From positions 114,847,600 through 114,911,599 of the forward strand of contig OW121744.1 of the NCBI GenBank assembly GCA_933228675.1: a stretch of DNA of 64,000 nucleotides, written 5' to 3'. The notes beneath the pieces are model-generated. The model was not told where the DNA came from. It ran no database searches and saw only the letters and a list, made by a program, of their open reading frames with translations. Origin of the DNA: Stomorhina lunata (lineage: Eukaryota; Arthropoda; Insecta; Diptera; Rhiniidae). The position numbers were made by a program, and so were the translations under genes. Of this stretch, positions 22,929 through 33,704 are shown piece by piece (position 1 is the first letter of the stretch; each line of letters begins with the position of its first letter).

Positions 22929-24130
22929 CAGTTAGTCACAGTCAAATTGGTCCACATGCAATAAAATATATTAGTATGTAAAAAAACTTTAAGAAATCAA
23001 CTGGAACAAAAAAATTTTAACTAATTTAGTTGGTTTATTTTGTTTAAGAAAAAAATCATTAAAAAATGATAATAAATATATAAAATTTTGGACAAAAATA
23101 AATAATAAGCAAAGTAAGAATAAAATTCATGTCACAGTAAAAATGGTCCACTATGTAAAACAACTCTAAATAACGGATCATTTTCATTTTCATGTCTTGC
23201 TTTATTTGTTTTTCTGTTGTCTACCCTCATTTATTGAAACTAACAAAGTTTAAGTCTATTCCTGCAGTTTCTTATTTAAAAATTTCAAGATGGGTCGTCA
23301 TACAACCATTGAGCTTCGAAATTTAATTATTGAACATTTTAAAAGTGGAAAAAGTCAAAGGCAAATCGCTCAAATTGTTCAAAAATCCAGAACAACAGTG
23401 GAAAACATCATCCACCGTTTTAAAAACGAAGGTCGAGTTATAAGTAAGCCGAAAATTAGCCCAAAAAAGATATTCAGCGAACGTCAAGAAAGGTGGATAG
23501 TCAATAAAATCAAAATAAATCCAAGGCTGAGTGCCCCGAAACTGCGGGATATGGTTGAAAAACACTTCAGTATTAGTTGTAGCGCTGAAACGATTCGAAG
23601 AGTGCTGCGCAAGAATGGACTAAATGGCAGAATAGCGCGCAAGAAACCCTTTGTAAGTGCGAAGAATAAAAAAATTCGATTGCAGTTCGCTCACAGCTAT
23701 GCTGGGAAAGATTTTTCATTCTGGCAGAACGTGCTATTTACGGATGAAAGCAAATATAACCTTTTTGGGTCAGATGGAAGAGTAAACGTTTGGAGAAAAC
23801 CCAATCAGGAGATGAACCCAAGGAATCTGCGCCCAACAGTTAAATACGGCGGTGGTCATGTGATGGTTTGGGGTGCATGTTCTGCTGCTGGTGTTGGTAA
23901 ACTCCACTTTGTTGAAGGAAATATGGATAAAATCCAATATTTAAACATTTTAAAAACAAATTTGAAACAAAGTGCGGAAAAACTAGGAATATCTGAAACC
24001 TTTCATTTTTATCAGGATAATGATCCGAAACACACAGCCGGAATTGTTAAAGAATGGCTGTTGTATCATTGTCCTAGAGTAATCAGAACACCTCCTCAAT
24101 CACCTGACCTTAATATTATTGAAAATTTTT
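22929..24130 (+). mobile_element. Tc1-like transposon, right end missing
   Basis: The left end starts CAGTTAGTCACAGTC after TATA (TA target duplication 22927-22928). The 21-bp box GTCACAGTCAAATTGGTCCAC at 22935 is repeated as GTCACAGTAAAAATGGTCCAC at 23131, about 196 bp inward. This is the inverted-repeat/direct-repeat (IR/DR) terminal organisation known from Bari-, Paris-, Minos- or Sleeping Beauty-type Tc1 elements. One transposase frame follows. The element ends abruptly at 24130, where minisatellite sequence resumes inside the transposase gene. No right inverted repeat occurs in the window, so it cannot move in cis. Confidence 0.9.
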
Positions 24131-24132
24131 AG
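23290..24132 (+). CDS. Tc1-family transposase, C-terminally truncated
   Basis: A DDE transposase that would bind its element's terminal repeats and cut and paste it at TA sites in the nucleus. The frame encodes 280 residues without internal stops or frameshifts. Residues about 5-50 form the first helix-turn-helix (QRQIAQIVQKSRTTVENII) and 62-115 the second (LSAPKLRDMV, ETIRRVLRKNGL), with a basic RIARKKP stretch at 114-120. The catalytic domain has D152 (FTDESKYN), D243 (YQDNDPKHT) and E278 (SPDLNIIENF). D243 and E278 are 34 residues apart (DD34E), diagnostic of Tc1 rather than mariner. The start at 23290 is the first ATG after the IR/DR region. The protein stops two residues after the catalytic Glu; family members run about 340 residues, so the last 60 or so are lost. 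The stop codon TAG comes from the minisatellite (TTAGACAGCC). The intact triad suggests recent insertion and recent truncation. Activity is unlikely. Confidence 0.95.
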   Translation: MGRHTTIELRNLIIEHFKSGKSQRQIAQIVQKSRTTVENIIHRFKNEGRVISKPKISPKKIFSERQERWIVNKIKINPRLSAPKLRDMVEKHFSISCSAETIRRVLRKNGLNGRIARKKPFVSAKNKKIRLQFAHSYAGKDFSFWQNVLFTDESKYNLFGSDGRVNVWRKPNQEMNPRNLRPTVKYGGGHVMVWGACSAAGVGKLHFVEGNMDKIQYLNILKTNLKQSAEKLGISETFHFYQDNDPKHTAGIVKEWLLYHCPRVIRTPPQSPDLNIIENF

Positions 24133-24945
24133 ACAGCCATTGTTTCATCGCCATTCCTTGGGTAGTCCCATTTTCCCATCGAAATTCTTTAGATAGTCCC
24201 ATTTCCTTAACGGCATTTCTTGGATAGTCCCATTTTCCCATCAAAATTCCTTAGATAGTCCTATTTTCTCATCGGCATTTCTTGGATAGCCCCATTTTCT
24301 CATCGACATTCCTTGGATAGTCCTATTTTAATATCAAAATTCCTTAGATAGTTCATTTCCTTAACGACATTTCTTGGATAGTCCCATTTTCCCATAGAAA
24401 TTCCGTAGATAGTCCCATTTTCTCATCGGCATTCCTTGGATAGTACAATTTTTCCATTGAAATTCCTTAGATAGTCACATTTTCCCATTGGTATTCCTAA
24501 GATAGGCCTATTTTCTTATCGACATTCCTTGGATAGTCCCATTTTTCCATCGATATTCCTTGGGACTATTCCATTTGGGACTATTCCATTTGTTCATTGA
24601 TATTCCTTAAATAGTCCCATTTTCTAAACTACACTCCTTGGATAGACCCATTTTTCCATAGATATTCCTTAGATACACCTATTATCCCTTAGGCAGTCTT
24701 ATTTTCTCATTGCAAATCAGCATATAGTCCTAGTTTTCTGTTAAAATTCCTAAGATAGTCTCATTTCCTAAACTACATTCCTTGGATAATTCTATTTTCC
24801 TACAGATATTTTTCATTCCCTCATCGATATTCCTTGAATAGTCCCATTTTCACTTCGTCGTTTCTTAGATAGTCCCATTTCCTCATCGACATTCCTTGGA
24901 TTGTCCCATTTCCTCATTGACAGTTCCATATTCCTCCCATTATCC
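24131..24945 (-). repeat. 31-bp minisatellite, TGTCGATGAG subtype (inverted), right block
   Basis: About 26 monomers continuing the inverted array after the truncated transposon. Its first 340 bp follow the same monomer order as 22563-22905, including the rare AGACAGCCATTGTTTCATCG monomer (22564 and 24131) and the CCTTAACGACATTTCTTGG monomers. It is therefore a duplicate of the left block rather than the direct continuation of the target site. Confidence 0.95.
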
Positions 24946-25757
24946 AACATTTCACTCTTTTAAGTTCTGTTTCTTTGCCTTCCTGCATTAACCATGCACA
25001 TTTTCACAGACCTTTGTGTGCGAGCTCGTTAATGGTTCATTAAAAAAATGGCGTTTTCATGAAAAAAAAACTAAAAAAAACGACGACGACATTGACTTAA
25101 ACTGGCTGAAACTTTTAGCTTGTTTTTACGAAAAAGTAAAAATAAAAAAAACTGGCTGCATTAAAAAGATTCGAGATACCAACATAAAGATTTTTTATTG
25201 TTGGGTTACTTTTGCCGCTTGATTGGCATTAAATTAGAGACTCGTGATCACTTCTTGTTCTTCCACTTCTCATTTTCTTGACTTGTCTTTTATGATTTTT
25301 CTAGCATTTTCTTTTGTTAATCAAATTCGTTGTTAAATTGTTAAACGAAAAAGGTATTTCTTTAATTTTTCTGGTTGATCACGTCTTTAGGTTTTTGAAG
25401 TAGTTGACTGAATTTTTGAGTATTTGAGACAAAGAAATTATGCATTTTTTTTATGTGACTTAAAATGGTTGAAAAAATGCAAGTAATCTTTTTGGTTAAG
25501 TAAATAATCAAGTCACGCACTTTCTTTTCCAAAGCTGCGATTTTCTATTAATATTTCTTTGTTATTTTTTTTAACGAATTTAAAAACCTCAACTACAATT
25601 TCCGGTTATTTAGCATAAATTCTGTAGAACTGTGTAGGTTGGTTCGAGATATTGGAAAAGTTAATGATCTTTAAGTTTTAAGGGAGTTAATGCTGATTTA
25701 TATAAAACGATTTAATTTTTGAATTATAAAATTATTTATGAAATAATAAGTGAAACA
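24946..25757. other. Spacer between oppositely oriented 31-bp arrays
   Basis: About 0.8 kb of single-copy-looking DNA. The frame at 25016-25222 encodes a Lys-rich 68-residue peptide (KKTKKNDDDIDLNW) without a recognisable domain; the upstream context is not promoter-like. No RNA gene seen. Because the flanking arrays are inverted copies, this segment would be the loop of a very long hairpin. Confidence 0.55.
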
Positions 25758-28700
25758 TTTGACTATCTGATGAATAGTAAGTGAAAAATTCGGGAATATC
25801 AATAAACGAATCATTATTTAAGGAATGCCGAAGAGAAAATAGGGCTATCCAAGAAAAGTCGATGGTAAATGAGAATATCTATGGAATTTCGAAGAGAAAA
25901 TAGGACTATCTAAGGAATGTCGAAGAGAAAATGGGACTATCTAAGGAGTGTCAAAGAAAAAATATGACTATCTAAGGAATGTTGACAGGAAAATTGAACA
26001 GTGACGAAGAGAAAATGGGACTATCTACGGAAAGGCGATGGGAAATGGGTATATCTTTGGAATTTCGATGAAAAAATTAGACTGTCTAAGGAATGTCGAA
26101 GAGAAAATATGACAATCTATGGAATGTCGATGAAAAAAATTGCACTATCTATGGAATGTCGTTGAGACAATGTTACTATTTAAGGAATGTCGAAAATGGA
26201 AATGTTGAGAAAACAGTAGAACAATCCAAGGAATGTCGAAGAGAAAATAGGACATCTAAGGAATAGCAACGGGAAAACGGGACTATCTAAGGAATTTCGA
26301 TGGGAAAATAGTACGTCCAAGGAATGCCGTTGAGAAAATGCGACTATCTAGGGAATGTCGATGGGAAAATGGGATTATCCAAGAAACGTCGTTAAGGAAA
26401 AAATGAGACTATCTAAGGAATGTCGAAGAGAAAATAGGACTATCTAAGGAGTGTCGAAGAGAAAATATGACTATTTAAGGAATGTTGACAGGAAAATTAA
26501 ACAATGTCGAGGAGAAAATGGGACTATCTGCAGAAAGGCGATGAGAAATGGGGGTATCTATGGAATTTCGATGAAAAAATTTGACTGTCTAAGAAATGTC
26601 GAAGAGAAAATAGGACAATCTATGGAATGTCGATGAAAAAATTTTACCATCTATGGAATGTCGTTGAGAAAATGTTACTATTTAAGGAATGTCGAAAATG
26701 GAAATGTTGAGAAAACAGTAGAACAATCCAAGGAATGTCGAAGAGAAAATAGGACTATCTAAGGAATAGCAATGAGAAAACGGGACTAACTAAGGAATTT
26801 CGATGGGAAAATAGTACTGTCCAAGGAATGCCGTTGAGCAAATGCGACTATCTAAGGAATGTCGATGGGAAAATGGGATTATCCAAGAAACGTCGTTAAG
26901 GAAATGGGACTATCTAAGGAAATTCGATGCTAAAATGGGACTATCCAAGGAATATCGATTTCAAAATGAGACTATCTAAGGAATGTCGAAGAGAAAATGG
27001 GACTATCTAAGGAGTGTCAAAGAAAAAATATGACTATCTAAGGAATGTTGACAGGAAAATTGAACAGTGACGAAGAGAAAATGGGACTATCTACGGAAAG
27101 GCGATGGGAAATGGGTATATCTTTGGAATTTCGATGAAAAAATTAGACTGTCTAAGGAATGTCGAAGAGAAAATATGACAATCTATGGAATGTCGATAAA
27201 AAAAATTGCACTATCTATGGAATGTCGTTGAGACAATGTTACTATTTAAGGAATGTCGAAAATGGAAATGTTGAGAAAACAGTAGAACAATCCAAGGAAT
27301 GTCAAAGAGAAAATAGGACATCTAAGGAATAGCAACGGGAAAACGGGACTATCTAAAGAATTTCGATGGGAAAATAGTACGTTCAAGGAATGCCGTTGAG
27401 AAAATGGGACTATCTAGGGAATGTCGATGGGAAAATGGAATTATCCAAGAAACGTCGTTAAGGAAAAAATAAGACTATCTAAGGAATGTCGAAGAGAAAA
27501 TAGGACTATCTAAGAAGTGTCGAAGAGAAAATATGACTATTTAAGGAATGTCGACAGGAAAATTAAACAATGTCAAGGAGAAAATGGGACTATCTGCAGA
27601 AAGGCGATGAGAAATGGGGGTATCTATGGAATTTCGATGAAAAAATTAGACTGTCTAAGAAATGTCGAAGAGAAAATAGGACAATCAATGGAATATCGAT
27701 GAAAAAATTTTACCATCTATGGAATGTCGTTGAGAAAATGTTACTATTTAAAGAATGTCGAAAATGGAAATGTTGAGAAAACAGTAGAACAATCCAAGGA
27801 ATGTCGAAGAGAAAATAGGACTATCTAAGGAATAGCAATGAGAAAACGGGACTAACTAAGGAATTTCGATGGGAAAATAGTACTGTCCAAGGAATGCCGT
27901 TGAGCAAATGCGACTATCTAAGGAATGTCGATGGGAAAATGGGATTATCCAAGAAACGTCGTTAAGGAAATGGGACTATCTAAGGAAATTCGATGCTAAA
28001 ATGGGACTATCCAAGGAATATCGATGGCAAAATGAGACTATCTAAGGAATATCGATGAGAAAATGGGACTATCCAAGGAATGTCGATAAGAAAATTAGGA
28101 TATCAAAGGAAAATTGGACTATCTATGGAATGTCGAGGTAAAAAGAAGACTATTTATGGAATTCATTGAGAAAATGGGAATTTCTAAGAAATGTCGAGGA
28201 GTGAATGATATAATCTATAAAATTTTTATGGGAAAATTGAACTGTCTAACCAATGTCGATGAGAAAATGGGACTATCTGAGGAATGTCTGTTTGAAAATT
28301 GGTCGATCTAAGGAATGTCAATAAAAAAATAGATCTATCTAAGTAATGTCGGTAAAATAAGACAGCATTCCTAATGCTGATGAAAAAAGGGCTGATCTAA
28401 GAAATGTCAATGGAAAAGTAGGAATAGTTAAGGAATGTCGATGGGTAAAAGGAACTTTCTAGGGAATGTCGTTAGGAAAATTGAACTATCTAAAGAATAT
28501 CGATGAAAAAATGGGATTGTCTAAGAAATGTTGAAGAGACAATAGGACAATCTATGAACCTCAATGGGAATATGAGACTATCTAAAAAATCTCGGTATCA
28601 AAGTGAGTATATGCAAGGAAAATCTAGGGAATGTCGAGGAGTAAATGGGATTATCTAAGAAATATCAAAGAAACAATGGAATAATCTATGGAATTTCGAT

Positions 28701-28820
28701 GGGTAGAGCTAAGAATCTGACTATCTAAGGAAGCACGATTTTAAAATTGGTCTATCCAAGGAAGAACTTTTGAATAAGTGAATTATATAAGGAATTTCTG
28801 GAAAAAATATGAGGAGTCTT
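25758..28820 (+). repeat. 31-bp minisatellite, TGTCGAAGAG/TGTCGATGAG subtype
   Basis: About 98 monomers with core GGGACTATCTAAGGAA and variable part TGTCGATGAGAAAAT (or CGAAGAG, CGTTGAG, CGATGGG). It contains the 1066-bp higher-order duplication listed separately. The right third (28034-28820) is more diverged. Frames at 26451-26636 and 27517-27702 are the same repeat-derived frame in the two duplicate copies; 27570-27776 and 28114-28311 are likewise repeat-derived. Confidence 0.96.
25902..28033 (+). repeat. Tandem 1066-bp higher-order duplication
   Basis: Copy 1 (about 25902-26967) and copy 2 (about 26968-28033) match over their whole length. Marker GTTGACAGGAAAATTGAACA lies at 25981 and 27047, and its partner form at 26484 and 27550, so both pairs are offset by exactly 1066 bp. 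Within each copy two half-units about 503 and 563 bp long are recognisable by the same marker. Only scattered substitutions and small indels separate the copies, so the duplication is recent compared with monomer divergence. Confidence 0.9.
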
Positions 28821-29585
28821 AATTAGAAGACTATGCAAATTATAATAATAGGAATAGTATAATCTTTCGTGCTCTATTTTAAAAAAATTGCCACATAGAC
28901 CTAAATCTTGAGCTCTAATATTATTCAAATGATCTTGACTATCATGTTGGCATTAGAAAAACTACCGAAGTTGATAATGTTTGAGAAGATGCTGAAAAAT
29001 TCTGCTTGCACATACAAATGTTTTGGAACTATAGCAACAATTCTTGCTTGTTAATGTTGTTGCCTCTTTCCAGCCACTTGATGCTGTGTCATTAATGCTT
29101 CGTTCTAGTCTATCCAGTGCTGAGTTGTCTTGTTGTGCATTTGCTATGTTCCATATTTTTTGGTAGTTTTTTTTTTTCGAAAAACTTTATCTGCACTTTG
29201 TCTCTGGGGGTTATTGAACTTGAATGGGGAAATTGTTCTCATTTCTCAGCCAATTTACATCATGACTCACAAGATCCATGTATTGGTTTCTTTGGTTATT
29301 TGGGTGTGTGCTGTTAATGGGTGTGTTTGTGTGTAAAAATTGATTTGATCTGCATAGAGTTTTATATTAAAAAATAATCATAATAAAACTGGTATTAGAT
29401 TCATGTATTATGGGTATTGGAAATTTAGCTGTTCAGAGATTAGTTACTAATTCGGGAGTTTTATCAGCGCAACAAGATCACCTTTGAACTAATGCATAAT
29501 ATACATACTTCAGAGACGAATTGGGAATGAAACAAGTATGAATAATTTAAAACTTCTATAAAACGAATTTTTTATTCTACATTAA
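28821..29585. other. Single-copy-looking intergenic DNA
   Basis: No gene supported. Two overlapping plus-strand frames (29117-29317 and 29130-29336) in different phases come from the same T-rich stretch, show no conserved domain and cannot both be real. Confidence 0.5.
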
Positions 29586-29775
29586 TTTCTAGGTTAAGTT
29601 TAATTTCTAGGTTAAGTTTTAGGATTAGTTTTATGTTTAGTTCAACATAAGTTCTAGGTTCAGTTCTAGGTTAAGTCTAGCGTTTAGAGTTTTTGCTTAG
29701 TTTTAATTCTGTTTTAGATATGACTTAGTTCTAGACTCATTTTCGTTTCTAATTTTACTTTAAGTTCCTTTTTAA
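29586..29775 (-). repeat. Decayed GTTCTAG-type repeat
   Basis: Irregular copies of TTTCTAGGTTAAGTTT, AGTTCTAGGTTCAGTTCTAGG and TTTAGTTCT. They resemble the degenerate margin of the 11-bp array at 6623-6780 and probably represent an old, small array of the same family. Confidence 0.6.
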
Positions 29776-29784
29776 TGCTATCCC

Positions 29785-30555
29785 AGTTAAAGATTTTATA
29801 AAATTTTAATCAAATATGAGTCTTTTTTGACTTCACTGCACGATTAAAATGATCATTTATGATATCACTAATGAGTCAAAAATGATCTTTTTGTGTGAGA
29901 AAATGGTACCCTTCGTGCGACTCTTCAAAACGAGTCTTTAATGACTCGTTTTGCTGATTAGAATATGACTGCACACATTTTGCTAGATTTGTAAAAAAAA
30001 AGAATAAAGTTTTTTAATACAAACACGTCATATCTATTTTTAGAACAGTGAAATTGCGTTAATAATTACAGAAATTAATGTTGCCGAGACTGAGGATCGA
30101 ACCTAGGCTGCTGAATATGAACTAAGCCACATCACCCATAATGAGATACGAGTTATATTACGCACATTTTACAAGATTTTTTGTGCGATTTTTAACTAGT
30201 CTAAGAGTCTATGAGTCTTTTTGTACACTTTTGTGATCACCAAACTAATTGCACACATTTTGCTTTCAAAAAAGTCGCTTTCATGGTATTTTTTGAGTCT
30301 TTTTTGATTACCAAACTGATTAAAATAACATAAAAAACAGTCGTATTAGGATCGTTTGTACGATAAGATTTTGACTGCACACATTCTGCAAGAATTGTTT
30401 GTGCTTTTGTAAACTAGTCGTTTTCTAAGCGTTTTAAGGAGTCTTTTTGGAATCCTTTTTAGATCAACAAGCTGTTTAATCAGTTTTTGATCATCTATAC
30501 AAATCCCAAAAAACTCATTTTGCTGATATTATCGTCAACAATCACCAAATTGCTA
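29785..30555. mobile_element. Candidate non-autonomous DNA transposon
   Basis: The segment starts CCCAGTTAAAGATTT (near 29784) and ends with GCTAGCTGGG (reverse complement CCCAGCTAGC, near 30553), giving short inverted ends CCCAG(T/C)TA. Inside, GACTGCACACATTTTGC-type motifs occur about four times (near 29967, 30170, 30250, 30371) together with GAGTCTTTTTTGA repeats. No clear target duplication is seen, and there is no coding sequence. A tRNA-like SINE head lies in the middle. Superfamily unknown. Confidence 0.4.
30081..30150 (-). mobile_element. tRNA-derived SINE head, copy 1
   Basis: On the minus strand an A-box-like TGGCTTAGTTCA (complement at about 30119-30130) is followed by a B box GGTTCGATCC (complement GGATCGAACC, 30094-30103), about 17 nt apart, too compressed for a real tRNA. 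The flank ATGTTGCC...GACTG...GG.TCG.ACC.AGGCT matches the copy at 42407-42510. It is best read as a decayed Pol III-type SINE, not a tRNA gene. Confidence 0.55.
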
Positions 30556-31844
30556 GCTGGGCTTTAGCTCATATCTAGATAATTAAAGTATTGATTGTTA
30601 TAATAAAACATTTTAATCAATATCAAATTGTCATAAAACTTATATTCCATGTGACCCACAAAACTGATCATGATCTTTTTCGTATAAAACTTCTCAATAT
30701 TATCAGGCTAATGAACTCAAAGTTTAGTATAGAGAAATAAATTGTAAAAACGGAGATAATTTTGTCAAAGTTACAGGTTATAAAATCAATAAAAACCTGA
30801 TTGGCAAGAAAATTAAAAACATAAAGAAATTTCTAACCCAAAAGAAACTCTCAAATTTATTAAAAATCTAACAAAATGACATTGACATATGTTTGATCAA
30901 ACTCTCAGAGAGAAATGTCACAGTAGTTCTCTATATAATTGCAAAACAATTGACAAAATTAAAGAAAATTCTTTAAAATTAATGACAATCATTAAAAAAT
31001 CTTTTTGTTAAAACCCTCTTTTTTAGTTTCATACTCTCTTCCTATTTGACAACTGTCAATATTAATCATGTTCATTTCTCAATTTAGCATTTGTTATGAA
31101 AAAACATTCTATTGTTTAAATTAAAACTGAAAATTTCACACAATTTTTCCTCAACACTTGTCAAAATAAAACTTTTTATCTTTAATGTCTTTCAACTTAA
31201 TGTTATTCTAGTTCTATTCTTTAGAGAAGGACAAAAGAGTGGCCCATAAAATTACTAGTTTATGCAAGAGAGAGAGAGAACCAGCAGACAATACCTGTCA
31301 TAATGACAAGAACGCCTGAAGACACTTGAGTTACATTTTCTTGAATTTTCTATACAAATTTTGACTTTGGCAAATAACAAATTCTCTTATAAGAAGTTCT
31401 TTCTTTGTCTCAAAATATTTTATTCTTTTCTTTAGATCATGAAAAATCTCTTGTCAATATTATTTCTTCTCCAGTTTCTTTGTCTTATAGAAATTTTTTA
31501 TTTTTAAATAAAAAATTTTATTTCACTTTTTGTTTTGTTTAAATAAACATTTAACACTTGTGTTGACTTTGTTGCATGTTTTTTTGTAAAAAAAAGAAAA
31601 ATTCTTTCTTCCATCGATCGATCGTGTTTTATTTACAATAAATATGTTAGGCAAAATTTTAAATTTTCTATTTTTATTTTTTTGTATGTATTTCTTCAAT
31701 TTTATTTGTTTTAGTTTGAAAATGTGCATTATCATAATATTTGGATATTTTCTTAAAAGAATTTTCAACACATTTGTTTCGTTATTATGATCAACGATCG
31801 CTAACGATCGCATAATGAAACATATTTTGGGATAAAAAATTTAT
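30556..31844. other. AT-rich intergenic DNA
   Basis: No gene supported. A short AG dinucleotide run lies near 31266-31280 and GATCG-rich patches near 31613-31625 and 31793-31811 (direct repeat AACGATCGC). The minus frame at 31523-31813 gives a Lys/Asn/Ile-rich peptide expected from AT-rich DNA. Confidence 0.55.
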
Positions 31845-33465
31845 CGTGATTCCTTGAATAGTCCTAATTTATAATCCTCAAATTGTCATTTTCTAAACGT
31901 GGACTATCCTAATCCCATCGTTGTTCCAAAATAGTTCAATTTTCTTATCGTGGTTCCCTGATTGTCTTATTATTCAATCGTGGTCCTTAAATATCCCCAT
32001 TTTTCTAATCATAGTTATTTGGATAGTCACATTCTCCAATCTTTGTTTTTGGACAGCCCCATTTTGCTATCGTGGTTGCTTAAATAGATCCATTAGAAAG
32101 TTAGCAATTCCTTGAAATGTAAAATGTTTCCTATTTTCCAGTCGTGCTCCCTTAGATAGTTCCATTTTCCAATCGTGCTTTCTAAAATTGCTCCATTTTC
32201 CAATAGTGGTTCCTTAAATTGTCCTATTTTTAATCGTGATTTCTTGAATAGTCCTATTTTCCAATCGTGCTTCCTTAGATAGTTCCATTTTCTAATCGTG
32301 CTTTTTTAGATAGTTCCATATTCCTGTCGTCCTATTTTCCAAACGTGTTTTTTTAGATAGTCCCATTTTCCAATCGTGCTTTATTGGATAGTCCCATTTC
32401 CCAATCGTGATTCTTAAATAGTTCAATATTCCAACCGTGGTTCCTTAGATAGTTCCATTTTCCAATCGTGGTTCCTTAGATAGTTCCATATTCCAATCGT
32501 GCTTCTTTAGATAGTTCCGTTTTCCAATCGTGCTTCCTTAGATAGTTCCATTTTCTAATCGTGCTTTCTTAGATAGTCCCATTTCCCCATCGTGCTTTCT
32601 TAGATAGTTCCATTTTCCAATCGTGCTTTCTTAGACAGTCCTATTTTCCAATCGTGCTTTCTAAGATAGTCCCATTTTCCAATCGTGCTTCCTTAGATAG
32701 TTCCATATTCCAATCGTGGTTTCTTAGATAGTTCCATTTTCCAATCGTGCTTTCTTAGATAGTCCCATTTCCCAATCGTGCTTTCTTAGATAGTTCCATT
32801 TTCCAATCGTGGTTCCTTAGATAGTTCCATTTTCCAATCGTGCTTTCTTAGATAGTCCTATTTTCCAAACGTGCTTTCTAAGATAGTCCCATTCTCCAAT
32901 CGTGCTTCCTTAGATAGTTCCATATTCCAATCGTGGTTCCTTAGATAGTTCCATTTTTCAATCGTGGTTCCTTAAATAGTTCCATATTCCAATCGTGGTT
33001 CCTTAGGTAGTTCCATTTTCCAATCGTTGTTCCTTAGATAGTTCCATTTTTCAATCGTGGTTCCTTAGATAGTTCCATATTCCAATCGTGATTCCTTAGA
33101 TAGTTCCATTTTCCAATCGTTGTTCCTTAGATAGTTCCATTTTCCAATCGTGCTTTCTTAGAAAGTTCCATATTCCAATCGTGGTTCCTTAGATAGTTCC
33201 ATTTTCCAATAGTGCTTTCTAAGAAATTCTCATTTTCCAATCGTGCTTTCTAAGATAGTTCCATTTTCCAATCGTGCTTCCTTAGATAGTTCCATTTTCC
33301 AATCCTGCTTTCTAAGATAGTTCCACTATCCAATCGTGCTTTCTAGTAGTCCCATTTTCCAACCGTGCTTTCTTAGATAGTTCCATTTTTCAATCGGGGC
33401 TCCTTAAATTGTCCTTTTTTTCAATCGTGGTTCCTTGAAGCGTCCCATTTAATTTCCAATCGTGA
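31845..33465 (-). repeat. 31-bp minisatellite, CACGATTGG subtype (inverted)
   Basis: About 52 monomers, plus-strand form CCTTAGATAGTTCCATTTT with CCAATCGTG. The minus-strand monomer joins core GAACTATCTAAGGAA to GCACGATTGGAAAAT, closest to the CACGACTGG subtype at 11901-13455 but in opposite orientation. Alternation of GTGCTTCC/GTGGTTCC/GTGCTTTC variants shows local multi-monomer amplification. The left edge to about 32100 is diverged. Confidence 0.96.
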
Positions 33466-33545
33466 TTCTATCGTTTCGATGTTAGGCCATCATCTTTAGG
33501 AGGTGAATCCCTACATTTAGACAGATCGAATACCTCCCATTATTT

Positions 33546-33704
33546 CCTATTTTACAAACACAATATTTACGAATTATGTTTGTAAATCAAAGGTAAAAGC
33601 TCAGATTATACAAAAGTAAACACAAACATTTTTCAGTTGATAATCTTTAATTTTTACCTTTGATTTGCAAACATAATTCGTAATGATTGTGTTTGTAAAA
33701 TAGG
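33546..33704. repeat. Foldback: 53-bp inverted arms, 53-nt loop
   Basis: The left arm 33546-33598 and right arm 33652-33704 are reverse complements at 50 of 53 positions (ends CCTATTTTACAAACACAAT; inner ends CAAAGGTAAAA). The loop shows further pairing (AGATTAT / ATAATCT). Equal arm lengths and a clean boundary suggest a small foldback MITE or a hairpin-RNA source. I see no convincing target duplication outside CCTATT...AATAGG. Confidence 0.85.

Noticed and set aside
29785..30555. Assignment of the CCCAG...CTGGG element to a named transposon superfamily
   Set aside because: Inverted ends are short and no exact target duplication could be found, so only a candidate element is reported.
11901..33465. 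CRISPR-like array (constant repeat with variable spacer)
   Set aside because: The variable part is short, falls into a few subtypes rather than unique spacers, the DNA is eukaryotic, and no cas genes are present.
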